Assembly: GCA_963920705.1 (NCBI GenBank)
Contig: OY987236.1
Span: forward strand, 6,930,190-6,994,189
Length of the DNA: 64,000 nucleotides
Direction of reading: 5' to 3'
Source of the DNA: Odiellus spinosus
Taxonomy: Eukaryota > Arthropoda > Arachnida > Opiliones > Phalangiidae
Below are positions 34,406-47,487 of the stretch, one piece after another. Under the pieces are notes generated by a model that ran no database searches, had not been told where the DNA came from, and saw only the letters and a program-made list of their open reading frames with translations. Made by a program: the position numbers and the translations under genes. Numbering within the stretch: the stretch's first letter is position 1; the number at the start of each line of letters is the position of its first letter.

Positions 34406-37400
34406 TTGGCCTACTTTTCAGCAATATGAATGTTATAGACCTTTGAAAATGTTTTTTCCATTTAACTGTCTTTGCTCAGTTCTTTAAAAACTAATTATAA
34501 AGATCATTTATCATAAATAACAAATACTAAAGTGTGAACGAGTCTGTCCGGATTTCACTCCTCTTTCGTTACAGATGGTTCATAAATTTTCCTCGTGCGA
34601 GGAGGTCAATCTTTCTTCCCTTTTTTGACCACCGCGTTTTAAGTCAATAAACACTTTTTTCTCTCGCATTTTCGTTTTCCCCTCTTCTCCTTATTCTTTA
34701 GTTAGTTATAGCAAAGCTAAAACTGAGGCGGATAGATACACAATGCTAAATATTCGTAAGATTAAAAGTAGTTCTCGCTAACAACTCCCGAACGCGCACT
34801 GCTTAACTATATAGAAGCCAATCTAATCTACACCGTGAAAAGCGAAATATCTTCTCCGGGATCGAATTACTATAGTCTCGACCTTTGACCCTTTAACGAT
34901 TACAATTTTTAAGGGAGAATTCGAATGGCGGTCGCGTGAATCGTGACTTTTTTAGGGAGGAGCGATCACGCGGTAATGAAAATATATGCGACGCTTAGAT
35001 GGGGATATTAGTTCGAAAAAGAAAAGTTTTCTTTACAAAAAAATCTATTCAAGATTAATTTATGTTGCGTGTGAAAAATAGATCACAAAACATGATTCTT
35101 ATGTTCTTCCTCTAAAAGACTAAGACTTAAAATATTGAAATGGTTAACTTGATGTTAACTTCCCATCCATAGTTATGTAACCAATAACTGGGTACCAATT
35201 CTGTGTATATGCCAAGAAAGATCACTTTCTTAATTAACGAAACACACTTGATTAAACTGATAAAAATATTCAAGCTTCTGTACTGATTAAATAAATAATG
35301 CGGTCTAAAACTAAAACTTCATATGCCTCTCGATCGTTTTTACATTTAACCTCAATTAATCAAATTTAATCAAAACATAATCGAACAAATAAATTCACTG
35401 TGAAAGGATATACGTTAATAATTTTAATCAAACTTAAACGTGATTTAATTAAACAAAGTTTCATACTTAATCGGCAGGATGGGGGGAAACAATTAAGCGG
35501 AATGTTTTTAAATATAAACCTTTTTAAGAGCCAATTAAGCGGAAGAGTAGATTTTGGTGGGATTATAGTTTATAAAATTACATATTGGATTAATAAAGTA
35601 GCTAAATATTTATTAATCAGAGTCAATACTCAATGGCGAAGAATAATGCATGTATAAACTTCAAAGGAGTATTTTCAATGGAATGTCAATAAAAATCATT
35701 ATAATCAGGGTAATATAAACAGGGAAAGCTATACAGATTTGATCATTTCACTCTCCCTTTGAAACCAAAAGGACTACCTCACAATTCAGAGCCCACAATT
35801 CTTACAAGGGGGTGGAAAACTTGACACTGCAAGAGTAACAACCCATGCACAAAAACAGTATATTAATGATATTGTAGAAAGAAGGATAACCTCCGGAATA
35901 GACTAACGGCACCCCTATGGTTTGTTAGTACTAATGTTTAACGGTGGTTAACCCAAGTCGCTGGCATTTCACGGAGTATATATATACCACCTAGTGAGCG
36001 ACGCAGCGAAATAGCCGATATATAGTGTCAGGGAAAAAAAATCGAGGCGTGTCCGAATTTATCACTGATGTGGCGCAAACACAGAACGGAAAATCCGGCG
36101 CGAGAAAGGTCAAACCGTAGGGGTCAACAGCGCTACCATAAACCACCGAAGTAAACTAAACTAGCCAGAAAACATTAACTGACTCCTAAAGTTTCGATAT
36201 ACAGTTCGTCTCAAACGAATAATACATTTACACATATAGACCCTACTGTAAATGCCGATATATAATCAAAATTCCCTGATTTTTCCACATTTTACCATGG
36301 ATCGATATATTTCTTGACAGCCCGATATATCAAAAAATTTAGCTCAGTTTTTTAAATTCCTTGACTGTTCCTAAGATCTCTAATCCAAATTTCCCTAAAT
36401 CCCAGATTTCCTAAATTTACAATGACCTTTCACCTCAATTATACAAACTGCCTAATGATATTTTACCTCAATATTACAAATTAAACTCCTATAATTTTAC
36501 TTTCCCTGTGAACTCGCCATGATATTTTGCTCAATGTTCAAAACTGGCTGTCTTATTTTTTATGGTAGAAGAAGAGTGAAAAACAATTTAACAGTTTATT
36601 TAAGTTATTTAAATTCATTTAAAATCGACCAATCGTTAGCGTTCCATTTCAGAGGTATGGACCAGTTCACAGATAACATTCGCCTTTATGTACAAAAGTT
36701 TTTTGTTCCACTTCGCGTTAATACTTCAATTTTTAAAATAAACTGTTAAATCTTGCGCACTTGAATAAATAGTTTAGCTTCTTCTGTATTTGCGAGAATC
36801 GCTAGTAACTAAAATCTACCTAAAACTATTATTTTAAAAACATTAAAAATCTCTATTAAAATTAATTTAGTCATTTCGACATGGAATATTCTGTCTGAGA
36901 TGAACCCGAAAAACAATTGTACTCAATATCAGCTTCACGAGCTAGAGGAGAGGGGAGCCAATGATTTATGAAGTATTTAAAAGGATACCCACGTAGTGTG
37001 ACCTTTCAGAGGGTTCGTGTGACGAGTAGGGTGTGGGGGTCAAAGTTCAAAATAGCCGTAGCTGAACGAATAAAATCGGCTCGCAGTAAAACGACACCTA
37101 GAAATTCACCCCAGTTAAGTCGGGAAAAAAAGCGATTTTTAAACGCGGAAAATTCGGGCAAACGCGCCATCCATGCACGTAGAAAAATTAACTACCCGTA
37201 ACCATGCGCAGCGTGGTTCAAAAACCGATCACGCGGCAGCGGCTCAGTTTTGGGAGAAAGAAATTCGATTGGTTACAATTAGAGTCAATTCAGGACCGTA
37301 ATATCTGTATAAAATGTTATTTGTAAAAAAAGGAGGGAATACTAAAGAGCATATTCGCGTTTACCTCGTGAATTAAACGGAAATATTCGAAATTAAAGTC

Positions 37401-38203
37401 CACACGCATTGGCTTAAAAGTTATACCTTCCGTAGAGAGAGCGCCTGTTTTAAAAACGTTTTAAAATTAAATCCTATTACAACTTCATCTTTATTAAATA
37501 ACTTTTGAAAACCAAGATCCTTATTTCCCGCCCTTCTCTGTTGATTATTTTACGTCGTTTGCTTATTTGATCTCACCTTCTATTGGTTTATATTGATTAA
37601 GAAATAATACATAGGAGTCGAGTGGTTTGTTTATTTAGAAGTATATTTCGGAAGGAAAAGGGAGATAATATAAGCAGACGACATTGACTAATCAAGCCGC
37701 TCTTTATCCATTTAGAATCCTTCTAATGATTTTAAATTCAAGAAACCAATCAGCGGGGAGATTAAAGCGGGCAATATTGACCAATAACCAACAGGGAACA
37801 TTCCTTCCTAATTGATACCAATCTTTCCATACTCAAACCTAATAAAACATTAGGTTAGAATAAACTGCGTGTGGACTTTGAGGTTTGAACCTTAATCCTT
37901 GAACTATACGCGTCATTGACGGGGATACCTCGAACACAGGGGCAAGGGAACAGAGCATGGATTCTGGGATTCAGTTTGCCCGTTTAAACTGGACGGCTCA
38001 TTGATTTTGGGAGTCGTGAAAGATTTCTATTGGGGCAAAATTGTGGAAGGGGGGTTTATCTTTTCTATTAAATAAAATGGGGAATCTGTTACGCGAAGCT
38101 CCGTGGATAAAGATATCATTGGCGAGTCCAAATGAATGGCGAATAAAAGCCAACGGAGGAGAATTCCGAATAATAGGGGTATAACTAACCCCATTCACAG
38201 GCC

Positions 38204-38222
38204 AGAGAGAGAGAGAGAGAGA
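38204..38222. repeat. GA dinucleotide repeat
   Basis: About nine GA units. GA repeats can recruit GAGA-type factors in arthropods, but no transcription unit is visible nearby. Confidence 0.6.
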
Positions 38223-39828
38223 CCAACAAAAAAAAAAAACTTTCTTTGGTTCTCTGGGCGATTGGCGCCGTTGCCGACACTAGCGATTATTAAATAGGTC
38301 TCGAACGGAGTCTATAAAATGTCGATTCTCTTTTTGATAGAGATACTCTCCACTAACAAGATGGTGAAAAACTCATTTTTAAAATTTCACCAACCTAAGG
38401 CGGATGGTTTTATTTGTATATTTTCTACGAGTTTGCCCCGATTTTTCTAAGTCCGCCAAAGTAACGCGCTAAGACAACTTAATTTCAATATTCACTATCT
38501 AAAAATAAAACTCATTTCTCTAACATTTTACTGATCTATCCAATTTTCCCAAAATATCCTTCCCTGTATTTTTCCTCAACAGTTTAATTCCTTGATATTC
38601 CAGGTTTTAATGAATCCCATGTACATTTGCATATGAGCTACTATGAGACATGATATTTAACTTAATCCTAAAAAGTAGACTTAATTATCAAAATTATTTA
38701 ATTCTTGACTTCGTCAAAAAGAATGTTAAGCCTAATTTGATCCTATTTAATATTGGCAGAAAAAAGAGGTATAATTTCGATTGGTTGAAGTTATTCGTTC
38801 GCTTTAGTTTCAATTTCCCTATGAAACTCATCAAGTACCATTTTTGGGTATTACATCGGTTCAAAGATAAACATAATAATTTTCAAGTTCCAAGTACTTG
38901 GGAGAAGCTAAAAATATCGCGTACAGAATAGAAATGGGACGAACTCTGACAGAAAAAAAAAAGAATGGTACAACGTCATAGATCAAGGTGTCTAGTCTAA
39001 CAGGAACTGGTGCCTATTGTTACCCTATCCCCCCTTTTATCAATGCTACAAAAAATATTCGAAAAAAAAAAATTGGTCGAATAGTGAAATGGGAATGAAG
39101 TCGATATTTGGACAAAAGAAGATAATACGACTTTACGACAGACTATATCAATTGCAAAAAAATAAAAATAAACCACCACCCGGACTTGGCAACTCCTACA
39201 AAGATAGGCTACTCTTCCTGTACATGAAAACCCAGTGTGAAAACATAGTAATAATAAAGGGAAATAATGTTCAAGTTAAATGAGTTACGCTAGCAAAAAT
39301 TTCACTAAAAGTCCGATAAACATAAAGCTAGATGAAGACTGACCAGTTTTCACAAGTTTGAAACATAAGGATATTAACGAACAATTCACGGAAAGCGAAT
39401 TTGAAATGTTTCCCACCTTTTCCGAAACGTTATCGTCCTAAAGAGTATTCTAACTGTTTTCCGTTAGAATTTAATTGTTTAATTAATTTGTTTAATTTCA
39501 TAATGCCTTTGAAATGTACTTCAGTCAATTTCATCTCAGTTTGATAGCACGTACAAAGGTAGACTATAATAATTAGTGGAGTTACTTTAGCGCTAAATCG
39601 GTTTCAATGCAAATTCCGTTTGCAATTCTAAACAATATTTCCATGTCGAGTTTGCACCTCGTACGAAGAATCCCTTCAAAATGGACGATATCGTTTCATA
39701 GATATTAGAGATAGAGTAGAATGGCGCGTACTGCAAACTCAAGATGAAAGAGACTATAGTCTTGGAAGCAGTATACACTTCATCATTTCCTGCCCTCCCC
39801 TTTACTATTTCCTTTATTTAAAATTCCC

Positions 39829-39846
39829 GGGGGGGGGGGGGGGGGG
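39829..39846. repeat. poly-G run (18)
   Basis: Uninterrupted G homopolymer in AT-rich DNA. It could adopt a quadruplex-type structure and is also a place where assembly length may be unreliable. Confidence 0.6.
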
Positions 39847-40593
39847 TTTCCCTCTTTAAGAGCATAAAGTAGGCTTAAACTTGTAGCGTTTTCCATTCAT
39901 ACTAACAGAAGGTCTAGATATAGTTATAGAATCTTCCGTCGTGTTTAAAATTTTCAGCGCGTACCAAAATTGGCTTCTCTTATATATATCTGTACCAGAA
40001 CATTGTGAGATAAATAGTTAAGTCTAGCTTAGTACACGTTGAAAACTCAAAGTGATACACGCTTTAATATTCTATTCCTCACCATGGTTTCCCTGACTCA
40101 AGTACTTCCGCGCCTGAAATCTTTGACTCGAGGACAAAGATGGGTGGTACCGTGGTGTTATACTATCACTGCGCAGTTATACTCTGATCTATTACAGTTA
40201 TAATTTCACGTGCAAAATGGATAAATGACATCCCATCCCGCTGCGGTGCACTATATAAGTAACAAGTACTTTTTAAGTTTTCAGCACGAAAAATGCTATA
40301 AGGCATCGTATTTCATCGTAGGACAAGTCTCGTACGTTAATTATACAACTGATTCATAAATAAATTAATCTTTAAAGATCGGAATTTCTGCAGAAGGGTA
40401 TTAAAGATACCGTTCTAGTTTAGGGGTTTTAGTCGCTTGGAAAAGAAATTGAGGTTTTGAAACGTAAAATTACAGAAGACCAAGAGACAAGAGTTCTGGT
40501 AAAGTACTGAAAATCACCTTCGTCTCCAGGTAAAAACCAATTTCTGAGAAATGAAGGTAAAATTTGACACATGATCTTCAGTATAACCCTTCT

Positions 40594-40692
40594 TATACCC
40601 TCTTCAGACGAGGCGTAATTAGCCGGTTTAATCAGTTAATCGATTAAATCTGATTAAACCGGGCTACTTACGCCTCGTCTGAAGAGGGTATT
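40594..40692. mobile_element. palindromic MITE, family C copy 3 (near-perfect hairpin)
   Basis: Left arm TATACCCTCTTCAGACGAGG + CGTAATTAGCCGGTTTAATC; right arm GATTAAACCGGGCTACTTAC + GCCTCGTCTGAAGAGGGTAT. About 42 bp per arm pair with only a few mismatches around an ATCGAT centre. It is the cleanest of three copies (20890-21048, 22152-22260). Confidence 0.92.
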
Positions 40693-41993
40693 ACGCGTTT
40701 TTCTCTACTACTAGTTAACCTAATTTTTTTTGTCGAGAAAGCAGGAAATAATAAATTAAAGAAAAAAAAATCATGACGTCAAGCGCGTGGGACGAATCAC
40801 TTAAAAATTTTCGCAAGACTTCTCCTTTAAAATTTTATTCCTTAAAAATCGAAATCAAGTCTATGTTTGTACCAGGCTGAAATTTAAAACTGATCCAAGA
40901 GTGTGGACTATTCTTGATATTGGTATTCGGACAGACGCCGTTATACACAAACAAAATACAGTCTGTAACTTCCGAAGACCGATTGACTTGTCAAAGAAAA
41001 GATTTGGGTTTTAAAGGTTTTTGTTAAACGGCGCCTAAGAGTCTATACACGAATTTAACACCAAAATTGGTTTTTTTAACAGTTTAAATGCCCACTTAAT
41101 AGTAATATTAATTTATGGTTTCATCTTCCCTTTAATCTGGGCGCAACCCATACAAAAGTGAATTATTGGGTGTTTAGTTTACAAAAATAAAAAAAATTTG
41201 TAAAAGGTGCAGCTCTATTTAACCTCGTTAAAAAAAATTAACAACCCATACACCCACCCAAAACTATAGCCTGTTAAAAATTACATATCATAAAAATTAT
41301 ATGTAAAAACAGAAATTTTTAATTTTTTCTATATAAATTTAAATTATACACCTTTGAATTTATGAAAAATAAAAGAGAGGTCATACACTTTATCGTTTAT
41401 ACTTAAGCCCCCTTCACACAATCATAGAGAAAATAATAAAGGTGGTGTCATAATTACAAAAACCTTCAAACGGCAGATCTCTAGCTTGACAACTCTAGTT
41501 TATAGAACTACTTTTATCTCATTTTGACTAACATTGCGTATTAATCCGCCTTAGCCTTTGCTAGTTTGCAAAATGATCTAAGTGGCTGATTACTCTAGGT
41601 AATCTGTGTACACAAGAATGTAACTTTGATCGTACTAGAGTGAATACGTAACAGGGTACGTATTTAGCGTAACTAAAGGCTGTAACCGTCTACGTAATCG
41701 CGTAATCAGTTAACTCCTCGCAATCATATTGCATAAATGTATAAGAGTAAGTAAAATCATTTTTACATAAGTATGCTTTTAAAAAGCTAATTTCCCACAA
41801 TGGGTCGGAAACTTGTTATTTCTGTATACGGAATTTTAGAATGTTGAAGAGATTTTGGGAATTCAACGTTAATTTGGCGAGAAATTTGGAACTTCAAAGT
41901 AATTTCTCATAAAGAACGTATACTGCTTTCGGAATTTTATTGCCAATTTTGTGAGACAGGTTTTGAAATGTTAATGCTAATTTAACGATTGAT
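40693..41993. other. noncoding spacer
   Basis: ATCTTCCCTTTAATC at about 41123 matches TTAA-type element ends. 41590-41705 resembles 270-330. No gene recognised. Confidence 0.45.
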
Positions 41994-42145
41994 TTAAAGG
42001 CCTAGGATTACTTCTGTCTGTCACCCTGAAAACAAACTCAACCTCCAGGCTTTCTCTCACCTTGCTACCCAAGGGGAAGCTAAGAAGGTGAGCCCACTTC
42101 CAGTGAAACAGGCAGGTGACAGACAGAAGAAATCCTAGGCCTTTA
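41994..42145. mobile_element. MITE with 33-bp inverted ends (TTAAAGGCCTAGG)
   Basis: Left end TTAAAGGCCTAGGATTACTT + CTGTCTGTCACC; right end GGTGACAGACAGAAGAAATC + CTAGGCCTTTAA. A smaller inner pair, CTCACCTTGCT / AAGAAGGTGAG, sits in the centre. 152 bp. The TTAA at the edges suggests a TTAA target. Confidence 0.9.
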
Positions 42146-42668
42146 AGAAATTCAATGCTAATTTTGCCAGAGATTTAAGAAATTTAATGCTAAGTTTGCG
42201 AGAGAGAGATTTTGGAAATTGTTGCGCGGGGTGACTGGAGTATAAGCAGACGACGTAAAAATTATTTCTCATCTCGTCGTATATAGTTCTATTGGCATAC
42301 TTATAATTATTGTATACTTATGGTATTAAGGAACGAGATAGTCTCTCACCCTAATTTTCGCGCGTTTTTACGACACGTTTCCCCTATAAGAGAAATATTT
42401 TTCATAAGAAAATTGGCTAGGTCTTTTACGTTTTATTATTTTTACCCAGTTTAGGTAATAGCCGAAAATTAGGGGGTTGCGATACCAGCATCCTATACTT
42501 TTAAACCTAATTTTGCCCCATTCTTATTATTTAAAACACGCCGAAAACTTATTTAATGAAAAAGCTTGTAAAATATTTTGGCGGGATCCTTTTTTTTCTA
42601 GCACCCATAAACGCCAGCTACTTGAAAACGTATTTCCATATAGTATAGCTTGGTCTATTATGAAAATT
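42146..42668. other. noncoding spacer
   Basis: Nothing recognised. Confidence 0.45.
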
Positions 42669-42885
42669 TTCAAAGGGAGAATGACACGATATTATTAAGT
42701 ATGCAAGTTGAAATAAAGAGAGCATGAAGTAATGAAAAATTAACAGGGTAGCCCAAAATTTTGTATTTCAAATTCCTTGAAAGCATCAAAGAAGGTAGCT
42801 TTTAAATACGATTTCCCATTTTGTCTATTCTTTTAGAAACCTTAAATTGACTACCAAAATTACATTACTTCATGTTCCCTTTAAA
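42669..42885. mobile_element. probable TTAA-type MITE
   Basis: Left end TTCAAAGGGAGAATGACAC and right end ACATTACTTCATGTTCCCTT + TAA, about 215 bp. The AAAGGGANNATG end is shared with family A, but the interior is different. Confidence 0.55.
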
Positions 42886-43556
42886 ACAAGGGAATTAATA
42901 TCTAAATCTCAACTAAAACATTGAGATGTAGTGTCAGCATTCCTTTTAAAACACGCAATCGCCCATTTATCGCTTAACTATAGGTTTAATTTTGGATAAT
43001 GGCTAGTTTTTTAGTTTTTCTTTTTTCATTTAACTCGATCTAATGAGCGTCTTTGGCGTTTTAAAGTGGGGGATAAGTGTCGGGCTTTAGAAAGGAGGAA
43101 AAAAAAGGCTCTTTTCCGACTAATAAAAAAACAGACCGTTGGTCCTTTAATGGCTTATTTTATTGGTTTCGCCTTTTGAACCCAACTACGTGCTTTTAGC
43201 CCCAAATTCCGAAAACCTAACTGGGCCCATTTTACACTAAAAACAAATTTCTACCCTGGCCAACCCGCGAAAATAAGTTAAGGGCTCGACGCCGCCATCC
43301 TTTGTACTTAAGCGCCATGGATATTTGGCCTCAACAGCGCTTAAGAGCTCAAAGAAATTAGAAGATGGCAGACTTCGAAGGACAAGTCTCCTGGTATTTA
43401 AGAAGAATTTGAGAGAATTTTTCCTAGGTTATTAAAAAAAAAAAAGCCAATTGGGATCAATTTTCTTATTGGACAAATGTCCAAATTCAAAATTTATCGG
43501 ACATTTAAAAAATTACCAGACATGTCTAGATTTCCTGTATTAATAAGTACTTTTTT
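42886..43556. other. noncoding spacer
   Basis: The last 100 bp carry TTGGACAAATGTCCAAATT-type words similar to the hAT-type element that follows. No gene. Confidence 0.45.
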
Positions 43557-43662
43557 CTTATCGGACAAATGTCCAGTGCCCCCTCTCAAAAATAAAAAGT
43601 TATGGGACATTTGAAAATTTTATGGGACAATATCCAGTGACTTGTGCTTATTTCCGTCCCTG
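43557..43662. mobile_element. hAT-type MITE, second copy, one end missing
   Basis: Inverted relative to 3386-3515. It shares CAGTGCCCCCTCTCAAAAAT + AAAAAGTTATGGGACAT and ends CTTATTTCCGTCCCTG. The opposite CAGGGA terminus is absent, so it is truncated and probably immobile. Confidence 0.85.
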
Positions 43663-45039
43663 AGTGGGATGTGCCTAAAAAGAAGACGACTTTAGAAGTA
43701 TTCTATTTCCTGAGAAACACGTTTAATCTAAACAGGAAATGCGGAAGTTCCAGCATCACACTAAATTTAAATATTTACTTGTTTTATACTAATTTAAAAT
43801 TTAGCACAATGTTGGAATTCCAGCATGTCCACGATACCGGTAGACTACCACTTGATGTATTTTATATAGTGGTGGTATCTTCGGTATGAGTCGCTGAACG
43901 CAGCTGCAGTGTAGAACTTTCACAGGAAATAGAATGCAGCAAACAGTTTTTTTTCAAACAAGGCGCGCAGTTTGACGTCATCTTCCCCAGGACACATTCC
44001 ATTACATAAGGTTTTTTAATAACATAGGGACAAACACCAAAAATTATCCATGTGGTTTGTGGCTTCAAGCGACCAATCAAAGACTAAATCACTTAGCAGA
44101 CGATGTTTATAATTTTCAATTGAAGCTTTCTCGAGCAGATGATTCTTTTGACATAGTGAATTCATCTAATTAAGTTGATTAGTCAAAATTGGAATCGAGA
44201 GACTTGTTCTTTAAAGATAATGTTAACCTATAGCTTTCCGGCTAATTAGGATTAAATATCCCGTGATTCAAAAACGTTCGGGGCAAAAAGTGCCTTTTAA
44301 AATAAATGAGCTAGGGTTAGAAGTAGGGGCTTTGGCGCCGCCTGGTGGAGGCACAATCAAAGAGAAATCCTGGCCAACTATTTTCCATACATTACTGAAG
44401 TTTAAAAAAAATTGATAAGGTCTACTTTTATTCTACCAGGTTTAACATTGCGTATAATACCGCCTAAGCTTTTCCCCATTTAGCCAACTCCTCTTGAAAA
44501 AAAGGTTGTAGTTACAAATGCACCCTTTTATTTTCTCTCATTTTCCGACTAATGGTGAATTATAGAAATCTAATGAAGCATGAATATTATTTGCATATTT
44601 AGAGCTAGACGCGATAATATCCTATTTAAAGGGAAAGGCAACCCAACTTTAAAAGTACTTCCATTGGAAAGAGCATGCTAAAAAACCTGCAAATCAAAAC
44701 ACATTTTAGTGATTTAAGTCTTGGTTAATTTATAAATATCATTTTAAAACCGAAATTTTCGTTCCTAGAAGAACGCCATATTTGCTTCCCGGCATTTCGA
44801 GTTTTAAAAATAAGGATCCGCTTCAATGATTGGCCTTTAAGTCACCCAATAAAGATTCGCGAAACGAAGGCCATTCGAGTCGGCTGCAGTCGGATCGTCT
44901 GTTCGTAACTTCGTAAGAAGACCCGTAATTTTGTGATTTCTAACTTTCTACGAAAACATGCCTAATTGCGTAATTAATGAATGCAGTTTAGTTCTTACCT
45001 TCTAATTCTTCAAATCAACTTAAGACTCGGTTAATACCT
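43663..45039. other. noncoding spacer
   Basis: TATTTAAAGGGAAAGGCAACC at about 44634 is an edge of a TTAA-type element. No gene recognised. Confidence 0.45.
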
Positions 45040-45260
45040 ATTACTGACTACTACTAGCTCAGCTGGCCGACCGACCTTCGGGTTAGTGTTCGCGCGCGGG
45101 ATCCTTCGGAAGTAGCCTATGTTTCGGCCCGGCATATCTTATTTGACTCTAAAGAAATTGAGCGCGCTTATACCCACATCTATTTTCAGCTAGAGTCAAG
45201 TGACTTTAGGTGAGAAATAAACCAATCGGCGAAGCCGATCCTCAGCAGGCATCGAAAGGG
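45040..45260 (+). mobile_element. possible tRNA-derived SINE
   Basis: 45055-45066 reads TAGCTCAGCTGG, a full match to the RNA polymerase III A-box consensus. It is followed by a GC-rich stretch and a poor B-box-like GTGTTCGCGCGCGGGATCC. The GC-rich segment ends near 45130. No tRNA cloverleaf could be drawn and no second copy was seen, so the call is weak. Confidence 0.3.
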
Positions 45261-46089
45261 TATGAAAAAACTAAAATGGCGTTCACTAGAGATCACTTTT
45301 TGCTTATAATAAACGTAAATATCTTAATATCTACTAACTATTAATTTTTTTGCGATATGATATTAGTCGTTTTAATATACGCTCTATAATTTAAGACACT
45401 TTTTTTTATCCCGGTCTGTACCTTTAATATCTACAGAAATAATTTCAAATGGTAATCGGTTACAAAGCGGGTGTGGAATTCGAAATTTGGGTCCTAATCT
45501 TAATTAATAGCGATCCAGTTCATAAATATTATTAATATAAATTAATATAAGTCTGTACTATCATTGGTGGCAAACCAAAAAGGTTCCTACTTCTAGTTTA
45601 GTTTTAGAACCTTATTTATTTATTAAAGTTTCCTAAGGTTTGATATCTCTTTTCCTCAGTTCTCCAGTCAACAATTACATAATCAACAGATCATATGAAG
45701 CTAGATTTACTAAAGGGACAAATCGGACTAGCTGCGGTTCCGTATCTACCTTGGATTCTGCCATAATGATATCATTGACTGAACTAAATAATAACCTCTG
45801 TATCTGATATCAACAAATCAACCATCTAAATTATACGTTACTGGACTAAGCTGAATTTCTTTAATAAACTACATGTTACTTGTGTGAAAGTTGTAAAATT
45901 TAAATACAATTTTAAATTAACGGCGTAAGTGGTCAAATGGTTCTGATCTTTTCCCTAAATCTGATGGATAAGTCTGCACTTATTTAATTTTAATAATGAA
46001 TTAGATTAGGGTGGTCCTACAATTATGAACAGGCTTATGATTGTACAACGCTAATAATACAAACACATGCTAAACATACATTTAAGTTC
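45261..46089. other. noncoding spacer
   Basis: Nothing recognised. Confidence 0.45.
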
Positions 46090-46490
46090 ACTGATGAAGT
46101 TAATAAAGTTACTCTTTATATATCCAATGTGGCTCATAGCGAATTCCACTGGACCACCCTCAGAGTGCTCTGAATCTTGTTGAAAACTTATTTGCTCCTT
46201 CCCTAGCTTGTTAAAGACCATCGAGCAGAGGAACGTGAAATATGAGAGAGATTGCATCCCCCAATTAAAATACGGGAAAAATTACTATTTTTAGGTTGCT
46301 CTCTCGTAAAAAAATTGCATCACGAGAGCTTCATTTTCCCAGTAGAAATATTTTCACTGCTCCGATTCACTTATTGAAATACAAAACTTGCTCTCAGAGC
46401 GATTTCTCTTGCTCGAGAGGACCCAGTGAATTCGCTATAAGATATCTATCAAACACGTTACTCATAATCCAAAATTATAGAATCATTGTA
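46090..46490. mobile_element. foldback/MITE of about 400 bp
   Basis: The left arm (about 46130-46185) has CTCATAGCGAATTCCACTGG + ACCACCCTC and AGAGTGCTCTGAATC. The right arm (about 46395-46445) is the diverged inverse, with CTCTCAGAGCGATT, GAGAGGACCCAGTGAATTCG and CTATAAGA. Inner GAGAGATTGCATC / TTGCATCACGAGAG also oppose. Confidence 0.7.
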
Positions 46491-47335
46491 TAAAATAACC
46501 ATAAGTACTATAAAATTACAATCAACTTACATCTGAGGGGTCCAACCCTCTTGAATTGACAGCTTTGATAGTGCTTTGAGTTGGAACTCTTACGAACTCC
46601 GAGTTCAGCTTTGATAGTGCAAAAGAGTTGAAAAATTTTGTACACCTGAGTTCGAGAGTGTCTACCCCTCGCTTACACCCTCATAAAAAATTTCACAAAG
46701 CCACGTTTCATTCAAAGCATTATGGCTTTCAAATAGTTTTGTAGGAACTCGCCTTCAATGGGTAATTGCCCTCTTTCCATTCTCTTATTTGCTTATATTT
46801 ATGAAAATATTAATAAATCTACTCACCAAGAGATTCCTTTTTGATCCAAAATCCAATAAATTACATTCCAATTCTAGATTTAATGTTAAAAACTCTGATT
46901 AAAATTGATGTATAATTGTGATCATCCACTTTCCGCCATTTAATTACGTCGATTTAACGGTTTTATTTGAATCATCGGGATTTGGGGAAGACGGAAGAGG
47001 AAACAAGGGGTTTCAATTTAGCAAACTCATCCCCCCCTTTCAACTTTGAGGTTAATTGACCCTGGTCAACTCATGACTTCCGCCTACCTCAAATTCCAAA
47101 AATATATATTCATCTTAAGCCTTGGCACATACCTTAATGTTTCTGAGCGCTAAATTTTCATTTCCTACTTTGGACAACCTGATATTTCTTGTTCCTTAAG
47201 TCATATAGACTCTTACCTTTATTCACAAAAACATTTTTTTAAATATTTAAACTAATAAAAGATCAAATTCGCGATTATGATTCCCGCTCTTGACATCATA
47301 CTCACTAATAAAAAGCGAAAAACGCAGACAGTTCT
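46491..47335. other. noncoding spacer with a small duplication
   Basis: Around 46545-46660 words such as CAGCTTTGATAGTGC and GAACTC...GAGTT are repeated in direct orientation. The rest is plain. Confidence 0.45.
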
Positions 47336-47352
47336 ACTTCCGGTTACGTCAT
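47336..47352 (+). promoter_or_regulatory. ETS + CRE-type composite site upstream of ccdc149
   Basis: ACTTCCGGTTACGTCAT joins an ETS core (CTTCCGG) to an ATF/CREB half-palindrome (TTACGTCA), 136 nt before the ccdc149 ATG. Such pairs are typical of TATA-less housekeeping promoters. Function is inferred from motif and position only. Confidence 0.45.
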
Positions 47353-47487
47353 GATCCATTGTATAAGCAGAAGATTTATGTACCTTACAGTGCGGGTGAT
47401 GGGATATTTTGGTAAACGATTTTACATTAACTTTAATTTTATTTGATAATTAATTGTATATCGGCCAAAAGTCAAAATACGTTCAAG

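Larger units (their letters stand above)
34406..40593. other. 6.2-kb gene-free stretch
   Basis: No exon or RNA gene recognised. Visible items are MITE debris near 36260-36440, a GA repeat at 38204-38222, a G18 homopolymer at 39829-39846 and a few GC-richer blocks (35930-36130, 36940-37240). ORFs of 60-93 codons here have no recognisable domains. Confidence 0.5.

Noticed and set aside
45055..45130. tRNA gene
   Set aside because: Good A-box but no acceptor stem, anticodon arm or proper B-box could be drawn.
46051..46493. ORFs of 65-68 codons on both strands
   Set aside because: Located in the arms of a foldback element; no family similarity.
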